From NCBI RefSeq assembly GCF_017426705.2, contig NZ_CP147251.1, positions 1,526,501 to 1,590,500 on the forward strand: DNA of 64,000 nucleotides, written 5' to 3'. Source of the DNA: Enterococcus sp. DIV2402 (GTDB lineage: Bacteria; Bacillota; Bacilli; Lactobacillales; Enterococcaceae). Numbering within the stretch: the first letter of the stretch is position 1; the number at the start of each line of letters is the position of its first letter. A program made the position numbers and the translations under genes. Positions 1 to 8,989 of the stretch are shown piece after piece. The notes beneath the pieces were generated by a model. The model was not told the DNA's origin and ran no database searches. It saw nothing but the letters and a program-made list of their open reading frames with translations.

Positions 1-960
1 ATCGGTTGTTTTACGTAAGGCTACTAAATTTTGTTCCATTACTGAAACATAGTCTTCACCGTTATCCATGGCTTCTTTTGTTAAACCTTCAAGTGGATTT
101 AGAACTTCTAAGTCTACTTTGGCTTCATCAGCTAGCGTACGAGCGATAGCATCATTTGCATTTTCTTCAAAGTAAATATATTTTACACCATGTTCGTCAA
201 CAAATTCTTTGAGTTCTGCTAAACGGGCAGGGGAAGGTTCTTCATCTGGAGAAAGACCAGCAATCGGGACTTGTGTCAAACCATAATCTAAAGCCAAGTA
301 ACCAAAAGCTGCGTGTTGTGTGACAAAGCTTTTTTGTTTTGCTTGTTCAAATGCTTCTTGATAGCTTTCATCAAGAGTAGATAATTTTGTTAAATATTTT
401 TCAGCATTTGTCGTGAACGCTTCTTTTTTATCTGGATATGCAGCAATCAATTGGTCACGGATACTTTCAACTTCTTGAATGGCACGATAAGGAGATATCC
501 AAACATGAGGGTCTAGTTCATGACTATGTCCTTCTTCGCCATGTCCATGATCGTGGTCATGATCATCTTCAGAACCAGGTAACAATAACATGCCTTCAGT
601 TGCTTTAATGACGTTGACGTCACCATCTTTTAACGATTCTTCAAGAGAAGGAACCCACATTTCCATATTCTCATTGTTGTAAACAAAGGCATCAGCTTTT
701 TGAATATTAGCGATATCTTTAGCAGACGGTTCATAATCATGTGCTTCTGTTCCAGCCGGCATCAATAATTCGACGTTGGCTTCATCTCCAACAATATTTT
801 TTGTGAAATCATACATTGGATAGAAGGTAGTAACAATTTCTAATGATTCCTCTTTTGATGATGTGCTATCCGTTTTATCCGCTGTGTTACTTGCACAAGC
901 CCCTAATAAGAGTGTGCTGACTAACAACATACCTAATTTTCCTTTTTTCACTTTCTTCAC
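1..960 (-). CDS. adcA: Zinc ABC transporter substrate-binding lipoprotein AdcA (3' part outside window)
   Basis: Extracellular lipoprotein that captures Zn2+ for an AdcBC/ZnuBC-type importer. 320 codons are present and the frame stays open to the window edge. The GTG start at 960 has AAGG about 10 nt upstream. The N-terminus is a lipoprotein signal with lipobox LLGAC. The ZnuA-type domain begins at LEIVTTFYPMYDF, and probable zinc ligands lie in EAHDYEPS, DPHVWISP and QHAAFGYLA. A His/Asp-rich loop (DHDHDHGHGEEGHSH) typical of zinc carriers sits in between. Enterococcal and streptococcal AdcA usually carry a C-terminal ZinT domain, which would lie outside the window. A Zur-type palindrome precedes the gene, so zinc repression is likely. 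A manganese-binding paralogue is less likely because of the His-rich loop and that site. Confidence 0.93.
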   Translation of the reverse strand, partial: MKKVKKGKLGMLLVSTLLLGACASNTADKTDSTSSKEESLEIVTTFYPMYDFTKNIVGDEANVELLMPAGTEAHDYEPSAKDIANIQKADAFVYNNENMEMWVPSLEESLKDGDVNVIKATEGMLLLPGSEDDHDHDHGHGEEGHSHELDPHVWISPYRAIQEVESIRDQLIAAYPDKKEAFTTNAEKYLTKLSTLDESYQEAFEQAKQKSFVTQHAAFGYLALDYGLTQVPIAGLSPDEEPSPARLAELKEFVDEHGVKYIYFEENANDAIARTLADEAKVDLEVLNPLEGLTKEAMDNGEDYVSVMEQNLVALRKTTD

Positions 961-1002
961 TCACTTTCTACCTTAATAAGAATCTCTCTTATTATTTTTT
1001 TC

Positions 1003-1023
1003 AAATCGTAATTGTTACGATTT
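1003..1023 (-). promoter_or_regulatory. Zur-box-like operator upstream of adcA
   Basis: Perfect inverted repeat AAATCGTAA-TTG-TTACGATTT, about 43 bp before the adcA start. It differs by one base from the Bacillus Zur core TCGTAATnATTACGA. Zinc-dependent repression by a Fur-family Zur is inferred. Confidence 0.8.
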
Positions 1024-1122
1024 AAGACAGTGCCTAATTTATCATAAGAGTAAAATGAAAGTCAAGCCTTTTCTTCATTTATTTTTTTGAATTGGCTATT
1101 ACTAGTTACGTAACCGTTTTAT

Positions 1123-1151
1123 TTGGAAAGCTCTCTGAGGCATGATACACT
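1123..1151 (+). promoter_or_regulatory. Predicted promoter of the BaeRF-family gene
   Basis: TTGGAA, 17-nt spacer, TACACT. This fits a housekeeping-sigma promoter and lies 37 nt before the ATG at 1188. Confidence 0.5.
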
Positions 1152-1187
1152 AATTGTGTAATATATAATTTTGTAGGAGGGAATATT

Positions 1188-2294
1188 ATGGCGAAAATTG
1201 GTAAAGAATTATTGGATCAACTCACTTCCGAAGGTGTACAAGGACCATTTGTAACAATCATGTTAAATACACATGTGGCTCATCAAGACATCGAAAAAGA
1301 TCAATTAAAATTCAAAAACTTTGTTAAAGAAGCAAAAAAACGATTTAATAAACGTTATTCCGAAAACGACTGGCAAAAATTCCAGGAAAAAACAGATACG
1401 TTATTGAATGATCGAAACTTTTGGCGTAGTGCAACAGCTAGTGTTGCGATTATTTTAACAACCGAAGAAACCTATGTTCACCGTTTAAGTATTGCTGTAG
1501 ATGACCAATATTATGTTGGTGATACACCTTATCTATTAGCGATTATTAAAAATGCCCAATTCAATTATAATTACCATCTATTAGGTTTAAATCGTGATTC
1601 AATGAAATTGTATCGCATGGAAAATAAGCAACTTTCTGAAGTTTCTTTATCAGAAGGGGCACCAACAGATATAAAAAAAGCGCTGGGTGAAGAAATTACA
1701 GGTGGCAACTTAAACTTCCGCACACAAGGAAATTCAAGTGCTGCTTATCACGGTGTCAGTGCAAAAGATGAGGAAGTTGAAATTGATTGGGTGAACTATT
1801 ACCAAGCAGTGGATGCTTTCTTGAAAGAGGAACTGGAAAATGGAGAGAAGTTACCACTTTATCTTTTTGCACTTCCAGAAAATCAAACAACCTTCAAAAA
1901 AGTGGCGAAATATCCTTATTATGATTCGTCAATTGCGGTATCTTCATCGCCTGCACAATTGTCTGTAAATGAAATTGAAAAAGGCACGCAAGTAATTGTT
2001 GATGAGCTGACAGCAAAAGAAGTGAAAAATTATAAAGAGTTGATTGAGCGTAAATTCTTTGATCAATTAGCAGATATTCGTCAAGCTGCATCAGAAGGGC
2101 GTGTTTCGCATCTATTCATCTCAACTTCGAACTTGATTGATGGTTATGGCGATAATCCAGAAGAGGAATATGATTGGCGACAAGTATTAAATACGTTAAC
2201 AAATGATGCCATTCGTAATGGTGGCGATGTTTTTGTTTTAGATCAAAAAGATGCACCAGGTGAGAAGGAATTAGTAGCTATTTTACGCTATTAG
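1188..2294 (+). CDS. BaeRF-family protein (bacterial archaeo-eukaryotic release factor-like)
   Basis: 368-aa soluble protein with no signal peptide or membrane segment. The ATG follows a good AGGAGGG. The overall pattern resembles the BaeRF families: an N-terminal alpha/beta part with SVAIILTTEE and YLLAIIKN, a central GNSSAAYHGVS loop, and a following helix with a PLYLFALPENQ strand. These families are distant relatives of the eRF1/Pelota catalytic domain and are suspected to act on ribosomes, but their physiological role is poorly defined. I see no GGQ motif, so peptide-release activity should not be assumed. It appears to be a single-gene unit with its own promoter, between adcA and a cold-shock gene. 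The family assignment is by sequence feel only. Confidence 0.6.
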   Translation: MAKIGKELLDQLTSEGVQGPFVTIMLNTHVAHQDIEKDQLKFKNFVKEAKKRFNKRYSENDWQKFQEKTDTLLNDRNFWRSATASVAIILTTEETYVHRLSIAVDDQYYVGDTPYLLAIIKNAQFNYNYHLLGLNRDSMKLYRMENKQLSEVSLSEGAPTDIKKALGEEITGGNLNFRTQGNSSAAYHGVSAKDEEVEIDWVNYYQAVDAFLKEELENGEKLPLYLFALPENQTTFKKVAKYPYYDSSIAVSSSPAQLSVNEIEKGTQVIVDELTAKEVKNYKELIERKFFDQLADIRQAASEGRVSHLFISTSNLIDGYGDNPEEEYDWRQVLNTLTNDAIRNGGDVFVLDQKDAPGEKELVAILRY

Positions 2295-2337
2295 TTTTAA
2301 TTCTTCTGGAAAAAGGTAGATATTTTTATAATGAGTG

Positions 2338-2346
2338 TGTTATAAT
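2338..2346 (+). promoter_or_regulatory. Extended -10 promoter of the first cold-shock gene
   Basis: TGTTATAAT is an extended -10 (TGnTATAAT) without a good -35. It implies a leader of about 115 nt before the ATG at 2468. Long leaders are usual for csp genes, whose mRNA folding senses temperature. Confidence 0.5.
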
Positions 2347-2467
2347 GAAAATGTAGTTTTTGTAATGGTAAATATGGTAGCTTGTTTCATTTTAAAACAT
2401 CTTCCAAATTTTCACCTTAACAAGTAATTGCAAAATATGTGTTTATACACAAGGAGGATTTTTTAAT

Positions 2468-2668
2468 ATGGAAACAGGTACAGTAAAATGGTTTAACGCA
2501 GACAAAGGTTTTGGATTTATCACTGCAGAAAATGGTAACGATGTATTCGTACATTTCTCAGCTATCCAAGGAGACGGCTTCAAAACTTTAGAAGAAGGTC
2601 AAGCAGTAACTTTTGATATCGAAGAAGGACAACGTGGCCCTCAAGCTACTAACGTTGTTAAAGCTTAA
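2468..2668 (+). CDS. Cold-shock protein (CspA/CspB family)
   Basis: 66-aa single cold-shock domain that binds single-stranded nucleic acid and acts as an RNA chaperone in the cytoplasm. RNP1 (KGFGFIT) and RNP2 (VFVHFSAI) are both intact, and the length is normal for the family. AAGGAGG precedes the ATG. The gene is monocistronic, with a long leader and a strong terminator. A second copy at 41639 is about three-quarters identical by eye. Either copy could be constitutive rather than cold-induced. Confidence 0.95.
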   Translation: METGTVKWFNADKGFGFITAENGNDVFVHFSAIQGDGFKTLEEGQAVTFDIEEGQRGPQATNVVKA

Positions 2669-2684
2669 TTCTATATGAATTTAC

Positions 2685-2716
2685 AAGACGAAGTTGAACA
2701 ACTTCGTCTTTTTTTG
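2685..2716 (+). terminator. Intrinsic terminator after csp
   Basis: Perfect 12-bp stem AAGACGAAGTTG / CAACTTCGTCTT with an AA loop, followed by a T run. Confidence 0.92.
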
Positions 2717-2727
2717 TGCACTTTTTG

Positions 2728-2753
2728 TTGTAAACGGTTAATAAACGAACGAT
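2728..2753 (+). promoter_or_regulatory. cre-like and PurBox-like sites upstream of guaD
   Basis: Positions 2728-2742 match the cre consensus WTGNAANCGNWNNCW at 14 of 15 positions. The overlapping ATAAACGAACGAT at 2741-2753 matches the lactic-acid-bacterial PurBox AWWWCCGAACWWT at 11 of 13. Both lie upstream of the predicted -35 and could only act as upstream sites. No purine riboswitch sequence is recognisable in the leader. Confidence 0.35.
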
Positions 2754-2787
2754 AATATAATTTAGGTTGTTAATTTACGTGAGAATC

Positions 2788-2815
2788 TTGTGGATTATAG
2801 GTTTTCTATTATAAT
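2788..2815 (+). promoter_or_regulatory. Predicted promoter of guaD
   Basis: TTGTGG, 16-nt spacer, TATAAT, 32 nt before the guaD ATG. Confidence 0.5.
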
Positions 2816-2847
2816 TAAAAAGAATAAAAAAGAAGGAGCAAACAATC

Positions 2848-4200
2848 ATGTTTTTTAAAGGGTCTGTATTCCATACGCCAAGCTATGGTCAATTAGTTTT
2901 TTTAGAAGATGCACTTATTGAAGTGGATGAACAAGGAATTATCCAAAATGTATTCCAAACAAAAGATACATTGTATCAAACCAAATTAAAAGAAGCTCAG
3001 GCAAGCGAGAAATTTGTAGAGTTAAAAGACGGACAATATTTCTTACCAGGTTTTATTGATTTACATGTCCATGCTCCGCAATGGCCACAAGCCGGGATTG
3101 CATTGGATGAACCATTAAATAAATGGTTAGATGAATGTACCTTTCCTTTAGAAGCGAAATATCAAGATAAGGAGTTCGCCCAAAATGTTTATCAAGATTT
3201 GGTAACAAATTTACTAGCACGAGGAACGACTACGGTTTTGTATTTTGCAACAATACATTTAGAAGCAAGTTTAGCTTTGGCTAGAATTTGCGCAGAGCAA
3301 GGGCAACGTGGGTTGGTTGGAAAGGTTGTGATGGACCATCCAGAAATGAATCCTGAATTTTATCGTGATGCTTCAACACAACAGGCGTTAAGTGATACGG
3401 AAGCGTTCATTGTAGCAGTGAAAGAATTATCAAAAGAGGTGACACAAGGTATCTATCCTGTTGTCACACCACGTTTTGTACCAAGCTGTACAGATGAAGG
3501 ATTAGCTGGTTTAGGAAAATTAGCCGAAAAATACAATGTTCATATCCAATCGCATTGTAGTGAAGGTCAGTGGGAGCACGATCACGTCAAAGAACGCTTT
3601 GGAAAAACTGATACGGAAGTCTTACGTGATTTTGGTTTGTTAACAGAAAAATCAGTGATGGCACATTGCAATTTTGTGGATGAAAAAGATGGGGAAATTT
3701 TTGTGGAGACTGGTACTGCCGTTGCACATTGTCCCATTTCAAATGCTTATTTTGCGAACGGCGTTATTCCGATTAAACGCTTGAAAGAACAAGGAGTAGA
3801 AATTGGTTTAGGAACGGATATCTCAGGGGGATTTTCACCGAGTTTGTGGGATAACATCAAACAAGCGGTCATGTCTTCACGCATGTTAGAAGATGGTGTC
3901 GATGTTACTCGTACCCAAGATACACGTGGCGTAGCCGATTCACGTATTTCAGTAATTGAAGCTTTTTCTTTGGCTACACAAGGTGGAGGCGAAGCGTTAA
4001 GTTTACCAATTGGTGTCATTGAAAAAGGCTATGCCTGTGATTTGCAAGTGGTGGATATGAATGCAACAGGTGCATCTTTATCAGGCTTTGGCGTGTTCAA
4101 TGAGCCAGCAGATCAATTGCAAAAATTACTTTATTTAGCAACACCTACCAATATTAAACAAGTTTGGGTACAAGGAAAACTTGTACACGAGAAGTACTAG
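2848..4200 (+). CDS. guaD: Guanine deaminase
   Basis: Cytosolic zinc amidohydrolase that converts guanine to xanthine and ammonia in purine salvage. 450 aa, a normal length for the family. Metal-binding motifs are in place: HxH in PGFIDLHVHAP (His73, His75), HCSEGQ in the middle, HCPISNA, and the catalytic Asp324 in GLGTDISGG. GAAGGAG precedes the ATG. The purine permease begins 11 nt downstream with its ribosome site overlapping this stop codon, so uptake and deamination are co-expressed. Chlorohydrolase-type paralogues are possible, but the pairing with an NCS2 transporter supports guanine. Confidence 0.92.
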   Translation: MFFKGSVFHTPSYGQLVFLEDALIEVDEQGIIQNVFQTKDTLYQTKLKEAQASEKFVELKDGQYFLPGFIDLHVHAPQWPQAGIALDEPLNKWLDECTFPLEAKYQDKEFAQNVYQDLVTNLLARGTTTVLYFATIHLEASLALARICAEQGQRGLVGKVVMDHPEMNPEFYRDASTQQALSDTEAFIVAVKELSKEVTQGIYPVVTPRFVPSCTDEGLAGLGKLAEKYNVHIQSHCSEGQWEHDHVKERFGKTDTEVLRDFGLLTEKSVMAHCNFVDEKDGEIFVETGTAVAHCPISNAYFANGVIPIKRLKEQGVEIGLGTDISGGFSPSLWDNIKQAVMSSRMLEDGVDVTRTQDTRGVADSRISVIEAFSLATQGGGEALSLPIGVIEKGYACDLQVVDMNATGASLSGFGVFNEPADQLQKLLYLATPTNIKQVWVQGKLVHEKY

Positions 4201-4211
4201 GAGGAAAATTT

Positions 4212-5531
4212 GTGGAAACAAGAGTAGAGAAAAAGAATTTAACTGTGGGTGTCAATGAAGATATTCCCTTTGGCCAAGCCTTTATTTTAGGATTACAACA
4301 TGTCCTTGCGATGGACGTATATGTTCCACCATTTATTATTGCAACAGCAGTAGGGATGTCTTCTCCTGAGGCAGCAGGACTTATTCAGTCTACCTTTTTA
4401 GGAGCGGGGATTGCGTCATTAATTCAAGTATTATTTTTCTTGAAATTACCGGTTTGTCAAGGGCCGTCCTTTGTTCCAGTGGGGGCAATTATTGGTATTT
4501 ATCTTGGTTCAAAAGGAATGGATACAGTGTTGGGTGCAAGTGTCATCGGTGCATTAGCAGTTGTTTTGTTAGGGATGACTGGGGTATATAAATATATTGT
4601 CCGCAAGTTTATTCCAAGTATTGTTAGTGGAACGATTATCATGATTGTTGGTTTGACCCTGTTACCGTCTGCGTTTACTGGAAACATTTATGTTTCAAGC
4701 GAAAGTTTAAGTATCAATCAGAATATTTTATTAGCTATAATTACAGCAGCTACCTTAATTATTTTTTCAATGTTAGGTGAATATTTCCCTAATTTAGGCA
4801 AAATTTTCCGAATCAGCTCAGTGATTATTGCGTTAGCATTAGGCTCAGTAATTGCCTCTTTTATGGGCGGTTTAGATTTTAGTTCAGTCTCGGAAGCTTC
4901 TTTTTTAAGTTTACCAAATATCGCTTTTATTGATTTTGGATTGAAATTTGATATTTCTGCAATTTTAACAATGTTAGTTATTTATATGGTTCTTTTAGCT
5001 GAAACGACTGGTACTTGGTATGCAGTCAGCGCAGTAACTGAAGAAGCTGTCACAGATGAACAAATCAATAAAGGTGTGATTGGCGAAGGTTTGGGTTGTT
5101 TAATGGCAGCATTAGTAGGAACAACTCCAGTGACAGGTTATTCAACAAATGCTGGGATTATTTCAATTACAGGCGTTGCAAGTAAGAAAGTGTTTGTTAT
5201 GGCATCTGTTTGGTTTATCATCTTATCTTTCTTAGGAAAATTATCTGCATTGATTCATGCCATTCCATCGGCAGTTATCGGCGGTGTATTTTCGGTTGTT
5301 TGTGTCATTATTATGTTGAGTGGTTTCCGTGTTATCAAAAACCAAGAATTTTCTGAACGAGAATTATATATTATTGGCGTGCCATTAATTGTCGCGATTG
5401 GTTTATTATTTATGCCAGCAGAAGTGAAACAAAGTGCTCCACAGTTTATCCAATATTTATTAGATTCACCAATTGCTTTAAGTGCGATTGTCGCAGTAGC
5501 GATGAATAAATTAATTCCAGAAACAAAATAA
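4212..5531 (+). CDS. NCS2-family purine (xanthine/guanine/uracil-type) permease
   Basis: Polytopic membrane protein, 439 aa, that imports a nucleobase with protons. The GTG start at 4212 is chosen because AGGAGG at 4199-4204 lies 7 nt before it; the upstream in-frame ATG lies inside guaD. NCS2 hallmarks are GLQHVLAMDVYVPPF near residue 30 and a signature-like STNAGIISITG around residue 315. Eleven or more hydrophobic segments are visible. The length matches PbuX-type xanthine permeases. Translational coupling to guaD suggests a guanine or xanthine substrate. Sequence alone does not separate xanthine, guanine and uracil carriers. Confidence 0.88.
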   Translation: METRVEKKNLTVGVNEDIPFGQAFILGLQHVLAMDVYVPPFIIATAVGMSSPEAAGLIQSTFLGAGIASLIQVLFFLKLPVCQGPSFVPVGAIIGIYLGSKGMDTVLGASVIGALAVVLLGMTGVYKYIVRKFIPSIVSGTIIMIVGLTLLPSAFTGNIYVSSESLSINQNILLAIITAATLIIFSMLGEYFPNLGKIFRISSVIIALALGSVIASFMGGLDFSSVSEASFLSLPNIAFIDFGLKFDISAILTMLVIYMVLLAETTGTWYAVSAVTEEAVTDEQINKGVIGEGLGCLMAALVGTTPVTGYSTNAGIISITGVASKKVFVMASVWFIILSFLGKLSALIHAIPSAVIGGVFSVVCVIIMLSGFRVIKNQEFSERELYIIGVPLIVAIGLLFMPAEVKQSAPQFIQYLLDSPIALSAIVAVAMNKLIPETK

Positions 5532-5533
5532 GC

Positions 5534-5569
5534 AAACAAAGATCATCTTGAGGGGTGGTCTTTTTGTTT
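5534..5569 (+). terminator. Intrinsic terminator after the purine operon
   Basis: AAACAAAGATCATC pairs with GGTGGTCTTTTTGTTT through two G-U wobbles, with a T run inside the descending arm. It ends before the dinG start. Confidence 0.7.
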
Positions 5570-5635
5570 GGGCAAAGGTGGGCGAATAAAAATCTTTGTA
5601 GTATAATGCAAAGAGCATGTGTGAGGAGGAAGAGG

Positions 5636-8428
5636 ATGAAAACCACTTATGCAATTGTAGACATCGAAACCACAGGCACCGATCCTAAAAGTGATCGTAT
5701 CATCCAATTTGGTTGTGTCTTAGTTGAAAATAATAAAATTGTTAGTCGATTTGCGACTGATATCAATCCGATGCAGCCGATTTCCAAACAAATTCAAAAC
5801 TTAACGCATATTTCAAATAAACGTGTTAAAAAAGCACCACTTTTTGAAGATGTGGCAACCACTATTTATAATTTATTAGAAAATACGATTTTTGTTGCGC
5901 ACAACATTCATTTTGATTATCATTTCTTAAATCACGAGTTGGAGCGTTGTGGAATGCCGCCATTGACGATTCCGGGAATTGACACGGTTGAATTAGCGCA
6001 AATCTTTTTACCAACAGAAGTCAGTTTTCGTTTAGGTGATTTGGCAGAAAATCTAGGGTTGGAACATGATGCACCCCATCAAGCGGATAGTGATGCTGAA
6101 GTAACAGCCACATTATTAGTATATATAGAAGCAATTATGAAAAAGTTACCGTTAGTAACAATGGAAAAAATAGCGCAATTAAGCGTTGTTACCAGTATGC
6201 AAACTAGCGAGTACATTCAATCAGTTGTTCAAGAGATGCGCGAGAATCCACGACCATTAGCACCAGAATTAGAAATAGTGGATGGCATGGCTTTGCGTAA
6301 AAAAGAAGTAAAATTATTTTTGGAACAACATTTTGAGAAAACATACCCTACGACCAAAAAAGAAAAAATGGCACTGTATCACGATAAACTAATGTATCGA
6401 AAAGAACAGAGTAAATTAATGAATATTATTTATCGCCATTTTACAACAGGTGAACAAAAAGATTTATTGGTTGAAGCTTCTACTGGAATGGGCAAAACAA
6501 TTGGTTATTTATTGCCAGCACATTTTCTAGCAACGCCAGAAAAACCTGTAATTATTAGTACCGTATCCATTTTGTTGCAACAGCAATTAATGAAACATGA
6601 TATTCCGTTGTTAAATTCCATTTTGGAACAACCGATTCAAGCGACGGTTGTCAAAAGTAAAAATCATTACATTGATTTGCAACGATTTAAAGCAACGTTA
6701 AACATGCCTGTACAGCAAAAACAATATGCCTTATATCAAATGGGAATTTTAGTTTGGCTAACACAGACAGTAACAGGCGATTTCGATGAATTGAATTTAG
6801 TTCGTTTGAATCATCTATTATTTAAAGAAATTAGTCATCGTGGGGTTGAAAATTTAGCAAAATCACAATCTTTATATGAAGAAGATTTCTTACGGCACTT
6901 ATATGCACAAATGGCTCAAAGTAATGTGTTAATTATTAATCATGCGTTATTAGCACAAGAAACGCAACGCCAGCAACAATTGATTCCAGCAAGTCCCTAT
7001 TTAATTATTGACGAAGCCCATCATTTACCAGACATTATGGAACAAGTTTCTAATTTATTTGTGGATACGGCAGCTTTTCAAAGAAAATTAGGTCAATTTC
7101 AAGAGGAAGGGCAATTATTTGATTTGATTCAGTTGATGGTAGGGCAAGATTATGAGACGTCACGACTATTTCAATTATATCGCGAAGAATTGACAGCAAT
7201 CGCTGAAACACAAGAAGATATTTTTTATGAATGGTCCCAAGCAACAGGAAACGCAGAAAATATCGTGACTAAAGAACAGCGAGAATCAGTTTCACTACAA
7301 TGTGAGAAAAATATTCAACGCTTGCTACTATACTACGAAGAATTACTAATTTTACAAAAACAGTTGGGCACATTAATGAATCAAATGAGTCATTCATGGT
7401 TGAATCGACAACGAATTTTGTTTGGGGATTTATTGAGTTTCTTTGATGAAATGCAACGTCAATATCAAGTGATGGATCGTTGGTTTTCGAATTGGGAAGA
7501 AAATTACGTCCATTTCTTAGTCTTTTATGGCAACCAACGGACTGTGAAATTACAATTAGTTGATTTTGACGCAGCCATTTTGCCTAATACTCGTTGGTAC
7601 GAACGATATGAGCGGATTTTATATATTGGTGGAACGTTACGTGTATCCGGCGACCGTAGTTATTTTGCAAAAAAATTAGGTATTCCTGATGCGATGTTAA
7701 AAGTTGTACCAACTACGTACGATTATGCGAAACAAGCACAATTATTTACTTTAGATCAGGGGATTGCTATTCATGAATACGATGCTTCGGCGTATGCAAA
7801 ATATTTAGCAACGACTTTGACAACCTTGTTAGAAGATGTGAATCAACCAGTCTTAGTCTTATTTACCTCCCATGATATTTTACAAAAAGTGTATGGTCGT
7901 ATGCACATGGACTTTTTACAAAATGGTCGTGAGATTTTGGCACAAGGAATGGGCGGAAGTCGGGAAAAATTGTTAAAACGATTTATGCAATCAAATAACA
8001 GTATTTTGTTTGGAGCAGATAGTTTTTGGGAAGGTGTCGATTTACCAGGAGATTCCTTACAATTGTTGATTGTTACGCGCCTACCGTTTGAAAATCCTGA
8101 ACGTCCGATGGTTAAAGCACGTCAGATGTATTTGGAAAAAAAGGGCATCAATCCTTTCATGCAAGAAACCATTCCTAAGGCAGCTTTAAAATTACGTCAA
8201 GGCTTAGGTCGTCTAATTCGTTCAACAGAAGATAAAGGAACGATGATTATCTTAGATCGACGTATTGTAACCACAAAATATGGAAAAAAAATCGCTCGAG
8301 CCTTACCAAAGGAACTTCCATTACAAGAAGCTTCAATAGAAGAAATCCAAAAAGCAACTGTTCAATTTTTAGAAAATAACAAAGATTTAAACGAAAATAG
8401 TACAGATTCAACGAAAGTTTTTGTATAA
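5636..8428 (+). CDS. dinG: DinG-family helicase with N-terminal 3'-5' exonuclease domain
   Basis: 930-aa DNA repair enzyme. Residues 1-170 form a DnaQ/epsilon-like exonuclease (AIVDIETTGTD, VAHNIHFDYHF, HQADSDAEVT). The rest is an XPD/DinG superfamily-2 helicase with Walker A ASTGMGKT (Lys287), DEAH box at 459-462 and motif VI GLGRLIRS near the C-terminus. The ATG at 5636 is preceded by GAGGAGGAAGAGG; upstream in-frame ATGs lack such a site. The cysteines that hold the Fe-S cluster in Gram-negative DinG are not obvious, as in the Gram-positive form (DinG/CasDinG type). It heads the conserved dinG-ypmB-aspB-asnS order. Confidence 0.92.
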   Translation: MKTTYAIVDIETTGTDPKSDRIIQFGCVLVENNKIVSRFATDINPMQPISKQIQNLTHISNKRVKKAPLFEDVATTIYNLLENTIFVAHNIHFDYHFLNHELERCGMPPLTIPGIDTVELAQIFLPTEVSFRLGDLAENLGLEHDAPHQADSDAEVTATLLVYIEAIMKKLPLVTMEKIAQLSVVTSMQTSEYIQSVVQEMRENPRPLAPELEIVDGMALRKKEVKLFLEQHFEKTYPTTKKEKMALYHDKLMYRKEQSKLMNIIYRHFTTGEQKDLLVEASTGMGKTIGYLLPAHFLATPEKPVIISTVSILLQQQLMKHDIPLLNSILEQPIQATVVKSKNHYIDLQRFKATLNMPVQQKQYALYQMGILVWLTQTVTGDFDELNLVRLNHLLFKEISHRGVENLAKSQSLYEEDFLRHLYAQMAQSNVLIINHALLAQETQRQQQLIPASPYLIIDEAHHLPDIMEQVSNLFVDTAAFQRKLGQFQEEGQLFDLIQLMVGQDYETSRLFQLYREELTAIAETQEDIFYEWSQATGNAENIVTKEQRESVSLQCEKNIQRLLLYYEELLILQKQLGTLMNQMSHSWLNRQRILFGDLLSFFDEMQRQYQVMDRWFSNWEENYVHFLVFYGNQRTVKLQLVDFDAAILPNTRWYERYERILYIGGTLRVSGDRSYFAKKLGIPDAMLKVVPTTYDYAKQAQLFTLDQGIAIHEYDASAYAKYLATTLTTLLEDVNQPVLVLFTSHDILQKVYGRMHMDFLQNGREILAQGMGGSREKLLKRFMQSNNSILFGADSFWEGVDLPGDSLQLLIVTRLPFENPERPMVKARQMYLEKKGINPFMQETIPKAALKLRQGLGRLIRSTEDKGTMIILDRRIVTTKYGKKIARALPKELPLQEASIEEIQKATVQFLENNKDLNENSTDSTKVFV

Positions 8429-8463
8429 TGAAACCTATCAAGAAAGGAAGTGGATAACTAGAA

Positions 8464-8964
8464 GTGAACACTAATGCGCAAAAAGAAAAACAAAAAATTA
8501 TTGCATTGTTGACAGGAATTATTGTTTTGTTGTTGATCATTCTCTTTTCTTCGCTTTCTTATATCCGTGCGACAAGTCCAGTGCGGCAAGCTAAAACAGA
8601 AGCTATACAACTTGCAGAACAATACGCTAAGATTGAGCAAGTTGATCAATTCTATTGGTTTACAAGAGAACAAACTTATTTTTCTGTTTTAGGGAAGAAT
8701 GATCAACAACAAGAGGTTATTGCAATTATTCCTAAGTCTGGAGAAAAAGTGACCGTTTTAGCGCAAGATGACGGTCTAACCGAAGATGAAGCAAAGGAAA
8801 AGATTTTTAATGAATATCCAAGTGAAACATTAAGAAAAGCAACACTTGGAATGTTTGAAGATAAACCTGTCTGGGAAGTCATGACAAAAGATGATAAGGG
8901 GAATAACTATTATCTATTAGACTTTAAAGATGGCAAAGAGGTTAAAGTAATTCGAAATATTTAA
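8464..8964 (+). CDS. ypmB: YpmB-like membrane-anchored protein (DUF5590/PepSY-like)
   Basis: 166 aa with one N-terminal membrane segment (IIALLTGIIVLLLIILFSSL) and an extracellular alpha/beta domain of PepSY type (AIQLAEQYAKIEQVDQFYWF; VWEVMTKDDKGNNYYLLDF). The GTG start at 8464 follows AAGGAAGTGG with a longish gap. The function of the family is unknown. The gene keeps the same place as Bacillus subtilis ypmB, between dinG and aspB, which is the main reason for the name. Confidence 0.78.
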   Translation: MNTNAQKEKQKIIALLTGIIVLLLIILFSSLSYIRATSPVRQAKTEAIQLAEQYAKIEQVDQFYWFTREQTYFSVLGKNDQQQEVIAIIPKSGEKVTVLAQDDGLTEDEAKEKIFNEYPSETLRKATLGMFEDKPVWEVMTKDDKGNNYYLLDFKDGKEVKVIRNI

Positions 8965-8989
8965 GGTGTAATTTGAAAGGGTGAATGGT

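Noticed and set aside
2717..2847. Purine riboswitch before guaD
   Set aside because: The leader lacks the conserved core of purine aptamers and the spacing of their paired loops.
4164..4211. N-terminal extension of the purine permease
   Set aside because: These codons lie within guaD, and a perfect AGGAGG places the start at GTG 4212.
5555..5635. 27-residue N-terminal extension of DinG
   Set aside because: It overlaps the preceding terminator and lacks a ribosome site; the exonuclease domain begins right after ATG 5636.
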